A stretch of DNA of 64,000 nt from contig NW_026251391.1 in NCBI RefSeq assembly GCF_025118155.1, positions 871,501 to 935,500 on the forward strand, in the 5' to 3' direction. The position numbers and the translations under genes are program-made. This DNA comes from Cokeromyces recurvatus (taxonomy: Eukaryota > Mucoromycota > Mucoromycetes > Mucorales > Mucoraceae). Shown in pieces: positions 48,105 to 60,840 of this stretch. Below the pieces are notes generated by a model, which saw only the letters and a program-made list of their open reading frames with translations, ran no database searches and was not told where the DNA came from. Position 1 is the first letter of the stretch; each line of letters starts with the position of its first letter.

Positions 48105-49525
48105 CATCAGATTAGCTTAAATTGTTGTAGTGTTTTCCTCTTCCTAAGCACTTCTTTTTTTTTTGTTTTTGGTTTGAGTCATGAAAAGATCTTTTTTATT
48201 ACGAAGATGGGCGCGATAACCTGTACGGCGAGAAAGGTACGAAAGTTTATGATCCAATGGAGGGTGTTCTAACTGAGATAACCCAATCCTAATGTGGTTC
48301 TTGAAACATTAACCTATCAAAACACTTGGAGAAAATTAAAACCGCTTGAGAAGATTGCTATAGAAAAGATAGCAAAGGATACAGAAAGTACAATAACAGG
48401 CAACGAGATGACTTTATTGATAGAATGATTGAAAGTGCTCAGGAAAGAGGCCTAGCTACCCGGTTCGCAAGAGAACTTGGGATCAAGCCACGTGTGACAA
48501 GATGGTGGAAAATGTACAGAGAAACGGAAAAAGTGCCTTACAAAAAGTCTTCTATAAGTTCTGGTCCTCAGTCTTCTTTTACCGACGATCACAACGACTT
48601 TTTTGAGGAATCTAGTGGACGATGACACCTCCCCTCTCAGCTTTTTGTGGGTGATATAGTGGGGGAGGTTAGCTGAACAATTCGAAAAATTTAGCATCTC
48701 AAGATCTCAACTCAATAATCACCCTAAAAACTGCCTATCTTTGACTGTCAAATAGCCCATTTTCCAAGCAGAAGCAAGAAATAATGAGACAAACTTGCAA
48801 AAAAGATATGATTAGTTTATGGAATGGAAGGACACGGACTTGGATTTTACACGGAATTGTGTTTTCATAGACGATTCAGGGCTCAATATCAACATGAGGA
48901 ACATTTATACTAGATCTCCTGCTGGATCTCTTGCTCTAGTTATGATTCCAAAGTCAAAGATAACCTCTCACACGGTTATAAGTGCCATACATCCTACGAG
49001 CGTTATTCACGTAGTACTGAAGAAGCCACCTCCCAAAAAAACAAACGCCTGCCAAATCTAAGAAAAGCAAAAAGAATAATAAAGGTAGGAAGAGGGCCAC
49101 ATCCGACAATAACAAAGAGGAAGTAATAGAGGTATCTTATGAAGAAGCCCCTACAACATCCAAAGGCACAACCACCCTTTATTTCATCAAATTCATCAAT
49201 GAACTTCTGGATATTATAGATTTTGATCCAAATTTAAAGGGCAACTACCTAGTTTAGGATGATTGTACTATTCATAAGAATCATCCAATGAGACGGAAAA
49301 TTGAAAGTAGAGGATACAGAATCATGTTTTTGCCTCCATACTCGCCTGAGCCCAACCCTATTGAGCGGTTTTGGGTCATTAATGAAAGGAGAGTTGAAGC
49401 GCAGTCATTTTATGACCGAGGAAAATTTGTCTGGCAGAATTGCTGACGCTTGCAATCAGGTACACACAAGTGACCTTGAAGGCTTTACTATGTCATCAAA
49501 GAGTAAATTTTGTGATGGTATGTAA
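48013..49525 (+). mobile_element. Decayed IS630/Tc1-like transposon with left-end repeat array
   Basis: Transposase sequence is readable in pieces on the plus strand: a helix-turn-helix region (ERGLATRFARELGIKPRVTRWW, about 48430-48540), the first catalytic Asp in VFIDDSGLNINMRN (about 48850), a Lys-rich linker, the second in DDCTIHKN after an in-frame TAG (about 49259), and the third residue (Glu) in PPYSPEPNPIERFW. The gap from the second acid to the Glu is 34 residues, a DD34E arrangement. The C-terminal part RIADACNQVHTSDLEGF follows in another frame. Several stops and frame changes make it inactive. The left end carries five TTGTCG copies (48013-48104). I could not find a matching right terminal repeat after 49525, so the right end may be lost. 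TA precedes the first TTGTCG, as in a TA target site. Confidence 0.8.
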
Positions 49526-52283
49526 TAAAATAAAGGAAAATGAAAGGAAAAAGACAAAAGAAGTATAGTTTGAGACTGTTTATTCAATGTAAAAAGAATA
49601 ATATAAAGACTATCTTGTGTCTAAACAACTACCTGTATTTATACTAATGATTCCTGAATCAAAGAAATAAAAATAGCTGTACAAAAGATAAGTCATGAAA
49701 CAATGTTAATATTTAAATATGCATCTTGTTGATTCAATGTGCTGATTTATGGATTATCTATTAGGTGCTATAATGATCCGACTGAGGCTTTAAATAAAAA
49801 AAACTTATTGTTTGATCTGAGCATGCATATGTTCCTGATGTCTTTTATATTTTTATTTTATTGGATCAAAGAAGGCCTGAATCTTTTATCAAGGTTATAA
49901 AAATAAATATTTAGAAACGATACGATGTCTTATTTAGTTGACACATTTAGATGATTGAATGTCCATAAGGTTTATATTATTTACAAGAATCTTGATTAAA
50001 AGTGCAAGATGAATAAATGATAGTATGATAGTATGTTGGTAATTTCTTGCATATATACTTGTAATAATGACTCAGGTTATTCTTTATTATGTAATACATT
50101 TATTCTATTAGTACGTAACATCTGTTTCTTTTGTCCTTTTTTTTTTCCTGTTCATACAAATATATTATAGACTGTTCCATAATCCAACGACAAGGACTAC
50201 AAAAAAAAATGGAGTGTGTAGATACACTGTACGAATATTGAGAATATAAATCACTTAGTAAATTAATCAAATCAGAAGCAGTTAAATTAGAAATAAGGGT
50301 CACTTGTATATCTGTTCATTTTATGAATAATAATTAACATTATTTATATGAACGATTCATATTAGTATCCTGTAACTATCTAGGTATTAAAACGTTACGT
50401 ATGTTACGATTAAGTTCAGTAGACGAGTATTTTGAGCTGATAATGACCACACGACGATCTTCCTGTAACTGCTGTTTTCTATTCACCAAATTTCAGTTGG
50501 AGTCGATAATAGAATGGAATACTGAGGAAGGAGACATAGAGGAACTTTGCAAAGAGCATAAAAAATAGGGAACTATATCGTTGGTGTCCACTATGAAGAT
50601 ATTATGACTGCATAAGCTACCTGCTTGTCAATAAATTATTGAATGCATCGGCTGATAAAATTTCAGGGAGGATTGAGATAAAAATTCTCAAAATAGTTCC
50701 AAGAAACGGTGAAAGTATTGATATATTTTCTTCCTGAATATAGCAGTTAAGGTGCGTATTTTGGTAATTGAGCTATATTCTGAACTGTGAGTAAATTCAC
50801 ATCGTTTAGTTGATGTAAATGGGGTTGGATTATGTTAAAAATTACTTGGGTGGATGATCCAGTTATTCTTTAGATATAAGCTGCATGATTTGTAATCCAT
50901 GCGATATCTCTATTAAGATATCAAAATAAAATAATATAAAATGAAAATTATACAAGTTTAACCAGACTAAATGATAGTTCTAACAGTTGGAAATATCTGA
51001 AATGAGAGAAACTAGAAAAATATTGATTATAACCAAAATAATATATTTTTTTTTTGTATAGATAAAATGTGAGATATGTTTTCTGTCTGAATCGTTTTTA
51101 AGTAAGTTGAACATGTTTATTAATATTGATTTGTTATTCAGGTGGAATCACTTTAGAATTTAATAAGGTACAAAGGATTTTGATCAATAATTTTTTATTT
51201 ATTAAGGCATTGATTTAAATAACGAATCATGTAAGTATTAAATATCAGGTCATGATCGTGGATCTGTTTGTCGACCGGATAACAACTCAAATAACAAATT
51301 ATGCGTTTTTGATATCCTTAACTGGGGAGCTTATTTTTCGGTATCTCCACCGTTCAGTGGAATTAGTTTAAGAATACTTATATCAATCCTCCGTAAAACC
51401 TAATTATGTGATGCCTTCAGAAATTGTATCAAGAACAATTCTATCAGATTATATTAATTACTCAATACTAGACATCATCCCAATGGTTTCCAATACTGAT
51501 AGAGATGAGCATCATACTTTCTATCTTTCTGCATTCTCCTAGCAGAGCATCATCCAACACATACTGTTATTTGATAAATAGATTATACTTTACCCAGCAA
51601 ACACTTACCAAATGATTCCACTAACCATTCTTACTAACGTGGCTGATACAAATTTATTATATGGTATATTACTTGTCAAAACCCTCTTCTGTGTTTTTCT
51701 TTCATGGATCTAACCAATTTTTTTTGAGTGGTATACAGAAAAGAAAGAACGCTAACTTAGCTTATAATGAGAAGAAGGAAGTAGTGATATGACTAAGACT
51801 CTGTCAATAATCAAATGTAGAGCTGCTCTAAGTAAATTAGTTATAAAAGAAGGAACGTATTTATAGTTGCACATACTTCTGGGATCATGATGCAATTGAG
51901 TAATAGTAGATCAAAAACGTTGAAGGGACGAACACACTATAGAAAAATTTATGCATTACATGCTTCTTCTAATCTTCTAACATACGCTGTTTGTATTTAG
52001 CTTCCATCATTGTTTTTTGATGATTGTTTTATCCTATCCCTAATAAGTTTATTAATCCGAATAAGAATATATTTATAGACGTATCGTTCAATTCTTCCCT
52101 GTTAAAGTTTATACTAATTTTCATCTATTCTCTATAGAATACTTATCTAGCCGTTCGTAATAAATATCCTAGCTGTAGGGCTATATTTCTATCCGTTTAC
52201 TCCTAACATTCAGATACATTTTCGTGTATTCACATTATTCAACATTGTATTTATCTTTTTTTTTTCTTTGTCTGCAATGAAGT

Positions 52284-52436
52284 AAAAAATTTTGATTCGA
52301 TCACCTGTTTTATCTTTGGATCCTTGGGCTAATACCTCTAGAGGAGATATTGTCACTATACGTAGCCGTGTACCATTATTCATTTGTGAAAACTTTTATC
52401 ATTGCGAATATCTATCTCTGGTTTTACAAACGCTGT
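52284..52436 (+). pseudogene. Possible remnant of an S26 (Imp2-like) signal peptidase
   Basis: The frame reading DPWANTSRGDIVTIRS resembles the segment of inner-membrane peptidase 2 that follows the catalytic Ser region. After a frame change VKTFIIANI could correspond to the KxLIKRIIAL segment with the catalytic Lys. No start, no Ser motif and no C-terminus are found. The match is short and made from memory of the family. Confidence 0.25.
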
Positions 52437-52853
52437 AATTATTATTAATCCTGATGACGATTAGAATACTTTTTATGACACTTTAGATATTTTACTTTGA
52501 ACGATAGTATCGTTATAAACATATACAAACTTTCTGGATAAGCAATCATATTTATTATTTAATATTCTGGCGACTTGAATTGTTTATTTAAATTTAACAA
52601 CATAAAATAAAAAATGTGATTTCTATTCCCTTTTCTTTCTTTCTATTCTTCATTTGGAGGATAAATTATATATACATATATATTTATACCATAGATCAAA
52701 CTTGATGTTTTCACGTCTAAATAAGCAAAAGCATAATATCCTTGCCTGGGATTGTGCAACACCTTTTTTTTTTTTTTTTGGAAGAAATTGTGACCCTTGA
52801 GCTATGGCACAAGATAAGAGTTAGTGATACACAAACTTGAAAAACTTTTATGC

Positions 52854-52855
<2 letters not shown>

Positions 52856-52891
<36 letters not shown>
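52856..52891. repeat. A(36) flanked by 8-bp inverted repeat
   Basis: TTATGCGC (52848-52855) precedes thirty-six A and GCGCATAA (52892-52899) follows, a perfect inverted pair. It lies about 120 bases upstream of the lactate dehydrogenase start codon. Confidence 0.85.
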
Positions 52892-52892
<1 letters not shown>

Positions 52893-53014
52893 CGCATAAT
52901 AAAAAAAATGCAAATCTGTTAATAATACATCACCGTTTAATATAAAATATTCACATCTCTTTTTTTTTCTTTTTTTTTTTTTTTTTTTTGCTTTTTAAGA
53001 AACTTGTAATAATT

Positions 53015-54834
53015 ATGAGCATAATTTCCCTTGAAGAAGTTGCAAAACATAATGCAAAAGGTAAATAAAAAGATTTATTGTTTATTTTATCATCAAGTAT
53101 AATTATGATTCTTTATTTATTTGTAAGATGATATATGGATCATCATTCACGGTAAGGTATATGACCTTACGCAATTTCTTCCAGAACATCCAGGAGGTCA
53201 AAAAATCATTTTAAAATATGCAGGAAAAGATGCAACAGCAGCATTTGACCCTATTCACCCACCTGATATTATTCAACGTTTTTTGGCTCCCGAAGTTTGT
53301 AAAGGATCTGTTGATTTAGATGCTCTTTCAAAAATTCCTCAAGTAGAAACAGACGAAGATAAAAAGATTAGATTAGCTAGAGAAAAAATCCCAAGATTAG
53401 ATGAAATGTATAATTCTTTTGACTTTGAAAGTAATAATCAAAATATTCTCACACCAAAATTCAGAATTTATCTAGGTAACTGACAAACTTTATTTTATTT
53501 TCATTAGCCGTTGCTAGATCTGTCCTAAAGCCCGATGCATGGGCGTATTACTCTTCTGGTGCAGATGATGAAATAGCTATGAGAGAAAATCATAATGCTT
53601 TTCATCGAATTTGGCTGCGTCCTCGTGTTATGGTTAATGTAAAGGACGTTGATCCATCAACTACTATGCTTGGCTCACATACTACTTTCCCCCTCTATAT
53701 TACAGCCACTGCACTTGGTAAATTAGGTCATCCTGAAGGTGAAGTTGTATTAACAAAGGCTGCTTATAAAAGAGGATTGATTCAGATGATTCCTACTTTA
53801 GCATCTTGTTCATTTGATGAAATTGTTAATGCAGCTGGACCCGGTCAAACTCAATGGCTTCAATTATATGTTAATGGAAATCGTGCTGTTACTGAGAAAT
53901 TTGTTCGACATGCTGAATCGAGAGGCATCAAAGGTCTTTTCATTACAGCTGATGCTCCTCAATTAGGTAAGTGTGGGGAGGAGGAAAAAAATCTCCGATA
54001 TTAGATCTAAAATCTTCTCTTTTTTAAGGCCGTCGTGAGAAAGATATGAGACAGAAATATTTACAAGAAGATCCTGAAGAGATAGTACGTAATGTAACAA
54101 AGGTTAAAAGGGATGAAGGAGCTGCTCGAGCTATTAGTTCTTTTATTGATCCATCATTATGTTGGGACGACATTGCCTGGTTTAAAAAGATTACAAAACT
54201 ACCTATACTGATTAAAGGCATTCAGACAGCTGAGGATGCAGTTTTAGCCGCTAAATATGGATGTCAAGGAATTGTATTATCTAATCATGGTGGTAGACAA
54301 CTTGATTTTGCCCCTTCTTCTATTGAAATTCTAGCAGAAACTATGAGTGCCTTAAGAAGAGAAAATTTAGATAAAGGATTCGAAGTTTATATTGATGGTG
54401 GTATTCGTAGAGGTAGTGATATCTTCAAAGCTATTGCTTTAGGTGCAAAAGGTGTTGGAATTGGAAGACCTTGTCTGGTAATTTTTCTTTCAAATAGATA
54501 TATAAATGAACTTATTTAATATAATATGTATGTTATAGTATGCTATGTCTTCTTATGGTGTTGAAGGTGTTGAAAAGCTTTTTCAACTTTTACAGGTAAC
54601 TGAATGTAATTGTATATTTTGAATATTGTTAATCATCGTCTTTTTTTTTTTTTTAATAAGGATGAATTTGAAATGGTAATGCGACTGATGGGAGTTACTT
54701 CTATAGCAGATATTAAACCAGAAATGGTCGATATTCGTAACATTAAGGATCATTTTGTGTCCAACCCAATTGATTATCTAGCAAACTCCGCCTATGAGAG
54801 AATGCAGCCTAGAGGGTATTTGTCAAAATTGTAA
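53015..54834 (+). CDS. CYB2: Flavocytochrome b2-type L-lactate dehydrogenase
   Basis: Exons 53015-53060, 53128-53430, 53508-53966, 54029-54477, 54539-54595 and 54661-54834 join to 496 codons (495 aa). The enzyme oxidises L-lactate to pyruvate with FMN and passes electrons through its own heme to cytochrome c. Residues 5-80 are a cytochrome b5 domain (VYDLTQFLPEHPGGQKIILKYAGKDATAAF) with heme ligands His36 and His59. The FMN-dependent TIM barrel follows: YYSSGADDEIAMRENHNAFH, TATALGKLGHPEGE, the active-site SNHGGRQLDF with catalytic His and Arg, and YIDGGIRRGSDIFKAIALGAKGVGIGRP. Yeast CYB2 has an 80-residue bipartite mitochondrial presequence; here the b5 domain begins at once (MSIISLEEVAKHN), so targeting is unclear. 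Exon 2 ends at 53430 rather than the later GT at 53475 because this restores FDFETVARSVL. Substrate could be another 2-hydroxy acid. Confidence 0.93.
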
Positions 54835-54940
54835 TCTGGTAAAATAAAGTTAAATTTTAGATGTTTTTTCATACTTTGCGCACCACTTTTTTATTTTGCG
54901 TATGCTACTTTTTTCTTGAGCTTTAAATATAAAAATATCT

Positions 54941-55182
54941 GATCACGATATACCCTCTGGATACATGGATTGCTTCAATATTGCTGACATGATTCCTAAA
55001 GTTTAACAAATAGAAGTAGATGGTAAAATAAAATCTGTAAAAAAAAAAGAAAAAAAAAGATGAGCGAGACATAAAGAGGCTTATGGATCTCAGTAATTTT
55101 AAAGCTTCCCGTAAAGGGTCAAAGGAAGCTATTATTGTTATTCAACAAGAAACAATAACGATAAGTCAACAAGTAAAAGATG
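54941..55182 (+). pseudogene. Decayed coding fragment, possibly transposon-derived
   Basis: Pieces read DHDIPSGYMDCFNIADMIPKV, then after a stop QIEVDGKIKSV, then in another frame ERDIKRLMDLSNFKASRKG. The residue choice looks like protein and the frames are broken by stops. It ends in A(34). I do not recognise the family; an N-terminal piece of a transposon gene is possible. Confidence 0.3.

Positions 55183-55216
<34 letters not shown>
55183..55216. repeat. A(34) homopolymer
   Basis: Thirty-four consecutive A directly follow the decayed fragment, as a retroposed copy would show, but similar runs are common in this window. Confidence 0.85.
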
Positions 55217-55218
<2 letters not shown>

Positions 55219-57171
55219 ACCACCAAGACTGCCATTTTTTAATAATCAGTTGTAACATAATGCACTTAGGTAAAATCAACAACAAAAATAAGTTATTAAC
55301 AATATTATGTAAATCTATGCGTTATTTAATCTTTCTCTATTACACTCAACGAAAGTACTACATAAATAACTAATAACAAGACTTTGATATTAATTGTCTC
55401 TATAACTTTTTTTGACCCAATTTTATCTCTTTTGCTTGACTATGATTTATATTAATTTTTGTCTCTTTTTAAATAAAGTGCAGTTATTAGTTCGTTAATA
55501 ATAGTACCTTAATGTACTAAATATTGCCCCTATACTTTTAGCCTTTTTTTTTTATTTGTACAAAAATAGTCACACAAGAGATTTGTTAAGCATAATCTAT
55601 TAGACATATAAAAATAATCATCACGGTAATCTATTTTATAAACATTTTTTCTTTTAAAATATATATGCATACACATCTACTATTAGCCTGATTATCAATG
55701 AAAATAAAATGACTGTGCAGGTTTTATATAAAAACATTAACATTAACGTTTATAGCTGTCATTTAGTCTAACTACAAAAGTTAGAACTCAAAGGTGAAGA
55801 AATTAAGCTTAGCTTAATCATTAAAAACTCTCTTCAAAACGTCCTTGGATCATTTCCTTAGAATTTTATTTACTGCAATATGAATTGACATGTTCGAGCA
55901 AAATATACTATTATACTTGGGCTTCTATATTCAAACAGTTTGCTATAACCTCTGAAGCTTTCTTTCAATATGGAATACCACTACATTTATATTCACTTCC
56001 CAACACCACTTTCTCTTGAGGATTTTTTTTCCTGTTCACCTTGAGTAGATGTTCTAGTGATATATATTAAGCCTCTCCAGTTACTTTTTGTCATTTTATA
56101 CTCTGGTATGCTGTATTTACTATTTTTTATAATATAGATTATCTGTCTTAAAATACCCTTTCTCTTTAGGATTTATCTTAATCTTCGATTAAAGAAATGA
56201 TAGTCTTCATAAGAATTCTAGTATCCCCACGGGGAGTTTTTTTTTTTTCTCTTTTAGTTTCGTGGTTTATTTCTATTTTCTTTTCTTGTTATTAAAGAAG
56301 ATTTGTATTCGATATATTACCTTTTCCATAGCATTATAAACAAATATTCATAATAAAACTATGATTATCGTGAGTATTTGATGCTCCTCTATAATTTTTG
56401 AAAGCCATTGTAGTAAAGAATGTTTGTAACCTTTAATTCTACAAACATATTGATTACTTTAAAAATGATAGCAATAATCAAGATATTTATTTTGATATGA
56501 AAGGGACTGTATAAGGTTCAGATCAAAGTTAAGTCTTCTATGCTTATACTCTCTATATTAGCAAATCATGCTTCTTGTTTTGTATTTGTTGGTCGTACTC
56601 AATTTTATTCGACGCTTAAATTAATTAAAAATACAAACTAATAAATATAATCTCCCTCACCTACCCTCTTCCTTTCTAAACCCTGTTTCTCCAGAAGATC
56701 GGCTGTGCTATTACATATCAAAATTGTATGTATAATATATATATTATATATACATATACATATATACATTTATATATTCATATATAAATGTATGTATATA
56801 TGTATGAATATGTATGAATATGCATGTGCATATGCATATGCGTAAATTGATCATAATCTGGAATTGAATATTATTTCACTACATAATGAACCTGAAAGTT
56901 CCCCACAATATTATTATATCCGGCTCGGACAATAGTCTTGGAGTATAAATATACCAGGGATGTCGCCTTTTATATATACAACACGTTCGTTCTTTCCTAG
57001 TTAATTTATTTACACTTTTTAAGTTATTTATCTCTCTTTAAAACAGCTCTAGTCAAATAGAGGTGAGAAGGGATATTTCATGTATTTAAATTATTACTCA
57101 AATTAATAGAATAAAAAAAAAAGAAAAAGAAAGAGAGAGAGAGAGAAAGAGAGGAACAATTTAACTACACA
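55217..57171. other. Gene-free region with AT palindrome and purine-rich leader
   Basis: No coding frame is supported. A perfect 12-bp inverted repeat with a 4-base loop lies at 56765-56792 within a TA-rich block (56720-56850). A CTTTTATATATA box lies near 56966-56977, about 200 bases upstream of the forkhead gene. An A/G-only stretch with GAGAGA repeats (57113-57155) forms its leader. Confidence 0.55.
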
Positions 57172-59238
<2,067 letters not shown>

Positions 59239-59830
59239 AAAAAAAGAGATAATGATATGGATTTTTTTTTTTTTTTTGTTAATTAGTTGATTTAGCTGCA
59301 AATCTGTATTTTATATAGTTATATTTTGTATACATATTACCATTATAATTTTTTTTTTCTTCTCTTATCTAAAATACTTATTTCATCTCTATTTTTATTA
59401 CTTTTTGAAAAATGTTTTGTTTAATAAACTATCTCACTATTTTCAAGTCTCAAATATATTTATGATACTTCTTGAATGTAACAAATGATTGATAAAGAAT
59501 AGATTAATAATTACCAACAATAATAGAAAAAATAAACAAAAATTATAATATAATATACTACAGAATTGTATGAAAAGAATGCATCAAACTTAATAAATAA
59601 TCGTTAGACTAATAACTGCAATAATCAATTAGTACTACTATTGTCTCGTCGTAAAGAAAACGACAATAACGAGTTATCAATTATGTGTCATACTACAAAA
59701 GAAATGAGATATAAATTAAAAACATAAATAAAGTATCCTTCTTTCGGATATTCTAAATTATCTATATGATCATGTTATTTTAATATATAAAGTCTTTATA
59801 AAAGACGACACAAAAAAATATAAAAAATGT
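59239..59830. other. Gene-free region between forkhead gene and tRNA
   Basis: AT-rich, with T(15) shortly after the forkhead stop codon. No coding or RNA feature is seen. Confidence 0.55.
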
Positions 59831-59901
59831 TCCCCATCGGGGAGTCGAACCCCGGCCGTGTCGGTGAAAGCGACAAATCCTAGCCGTTGGACCAATGAGG
59901 A
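59831..59901 (-). tRNA. tRNA-Glu (anticodon TTC)
   Basis: The minus strand folds as a full cloverleaf of 71 bases without intron: acceptor strands TCCTCAT and ATGGGGA, D stem GTCC/GGAT, anticodon stem TGTCG/CGACA around loop CTTTCAC (anticodon TTC), and T stem CGGGG/CCCCG around loop TTCGACT. The internal B box GGTTCGACTCC and an A box (TGGTCCAACGG) are intact. CCA is not encoded, as usual in eukaryotes. It decodes GAA and, by wobble, GAG codons. A short T run expected to end polymerase III transcription is present just downstream on the minus strand (TTTTTTATATTTTTT region below 59825). Confidence 0.95.
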
Positions 59902-60840
59902 GCTCTTGATTTTGAATAAAATTAAATATATATTCTTTTTTGTCACTATGAAGTCACGTGATCTATCCAATAGAAATGTACATCTGTCTTTTAATCTCAA
60001 TTTTTTTTTTTTTTTTTTTAATAAAAGCTTGCTTTATTATTATCTTTACTTTGGATACTATCACTATCGCCCTTGTGAAAAAGAGAAAAGGGAAATAATT
60101 CAGATTAAATGAACGAATATATCTCAAATTTTTAGTAGTAAATTTTATTTTAAAGAACTGGACGATTTGTGTTGTTGGCCTGTTTGATCAAATTATTTTC
60201 ATCAAATGAAGGAGTCAGAATAAACTTCCCCCTTTCTTTTTTTTAAGGTCTACAACTCTGGCCAAATAATTATTTTTTTTTTTCTAGCTAAAGTTGTGAA
60301 ATAATATAGTAAAAAAGCAAAAGAAAAAACATATACAAGATTGCCCATAATATTTTCTCTAATTATAGAAGACTACACATATTCTCCAGAAAGGTATTCT
60401 AATTTTATTACAATAGCCATTGCTGTATCAAATTACGATTCTCTTCTCAACAAAAAATTTATATATTTACAAGTAGGGCGTTGACTTTTCTTCCAAAAAG
60501 CTCCTAATTTCCATTTTTTACTTTCGTGTTACAATTTTATTTTATACATCTAAAAAAGAATATCAATTGTTCTAAACATTATGGAGATATAGTAACAGAC
60601 TTTATCCTCCACACACACACACACACACAGCTAATTATTTCAGTTACTAAATTCCTTCGTACTCTTTTTTTTTTCCTTGATTTTTTTTAAAGGAGATTTT
60701 GAACCGACTCGGGCAAATTTGACATATTAAATAATCACTTGTTGTGTTCATTGGAGGATTTTTTTTTTATTTTTTTTATCTCGTGTCAAAAAAAAAAAAA
60801 AAACTTCTGCATATCCCTTTTATTTTATTACTCTTTATTG
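59902..60840. other. Gene-free region upstream of Nup85
   Basis: AT-rich, with a CA microsatellite (60610-60629), T runs and a short GC-richer stretch (60690-60720) that could be an unrecognised first exon of the next gene. No independent gene is supported. Confidence 0.5.

Larger units (their letters stand above)
49526..53014. other. 3.5-kb gene-poor region with possible decayed coding fragments
   Basis: No intact gene is supported. A 55-codon ATG frame at 50401-50568 has coding-like composition (SSVDEYFELIMTTRRSS, IIEWNTEEGDIEELCKE) but no family match. At 52284-52436 a frame reads DPWANTSRGDIVTIRS, resembling S26 signal peptidases of the mitochondrial Imp2 type without the catalytic Ser/Lys part. 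The final 160 bases hold A(36) and T-rich leader sequence of the next gene. Confidence 0.5.
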
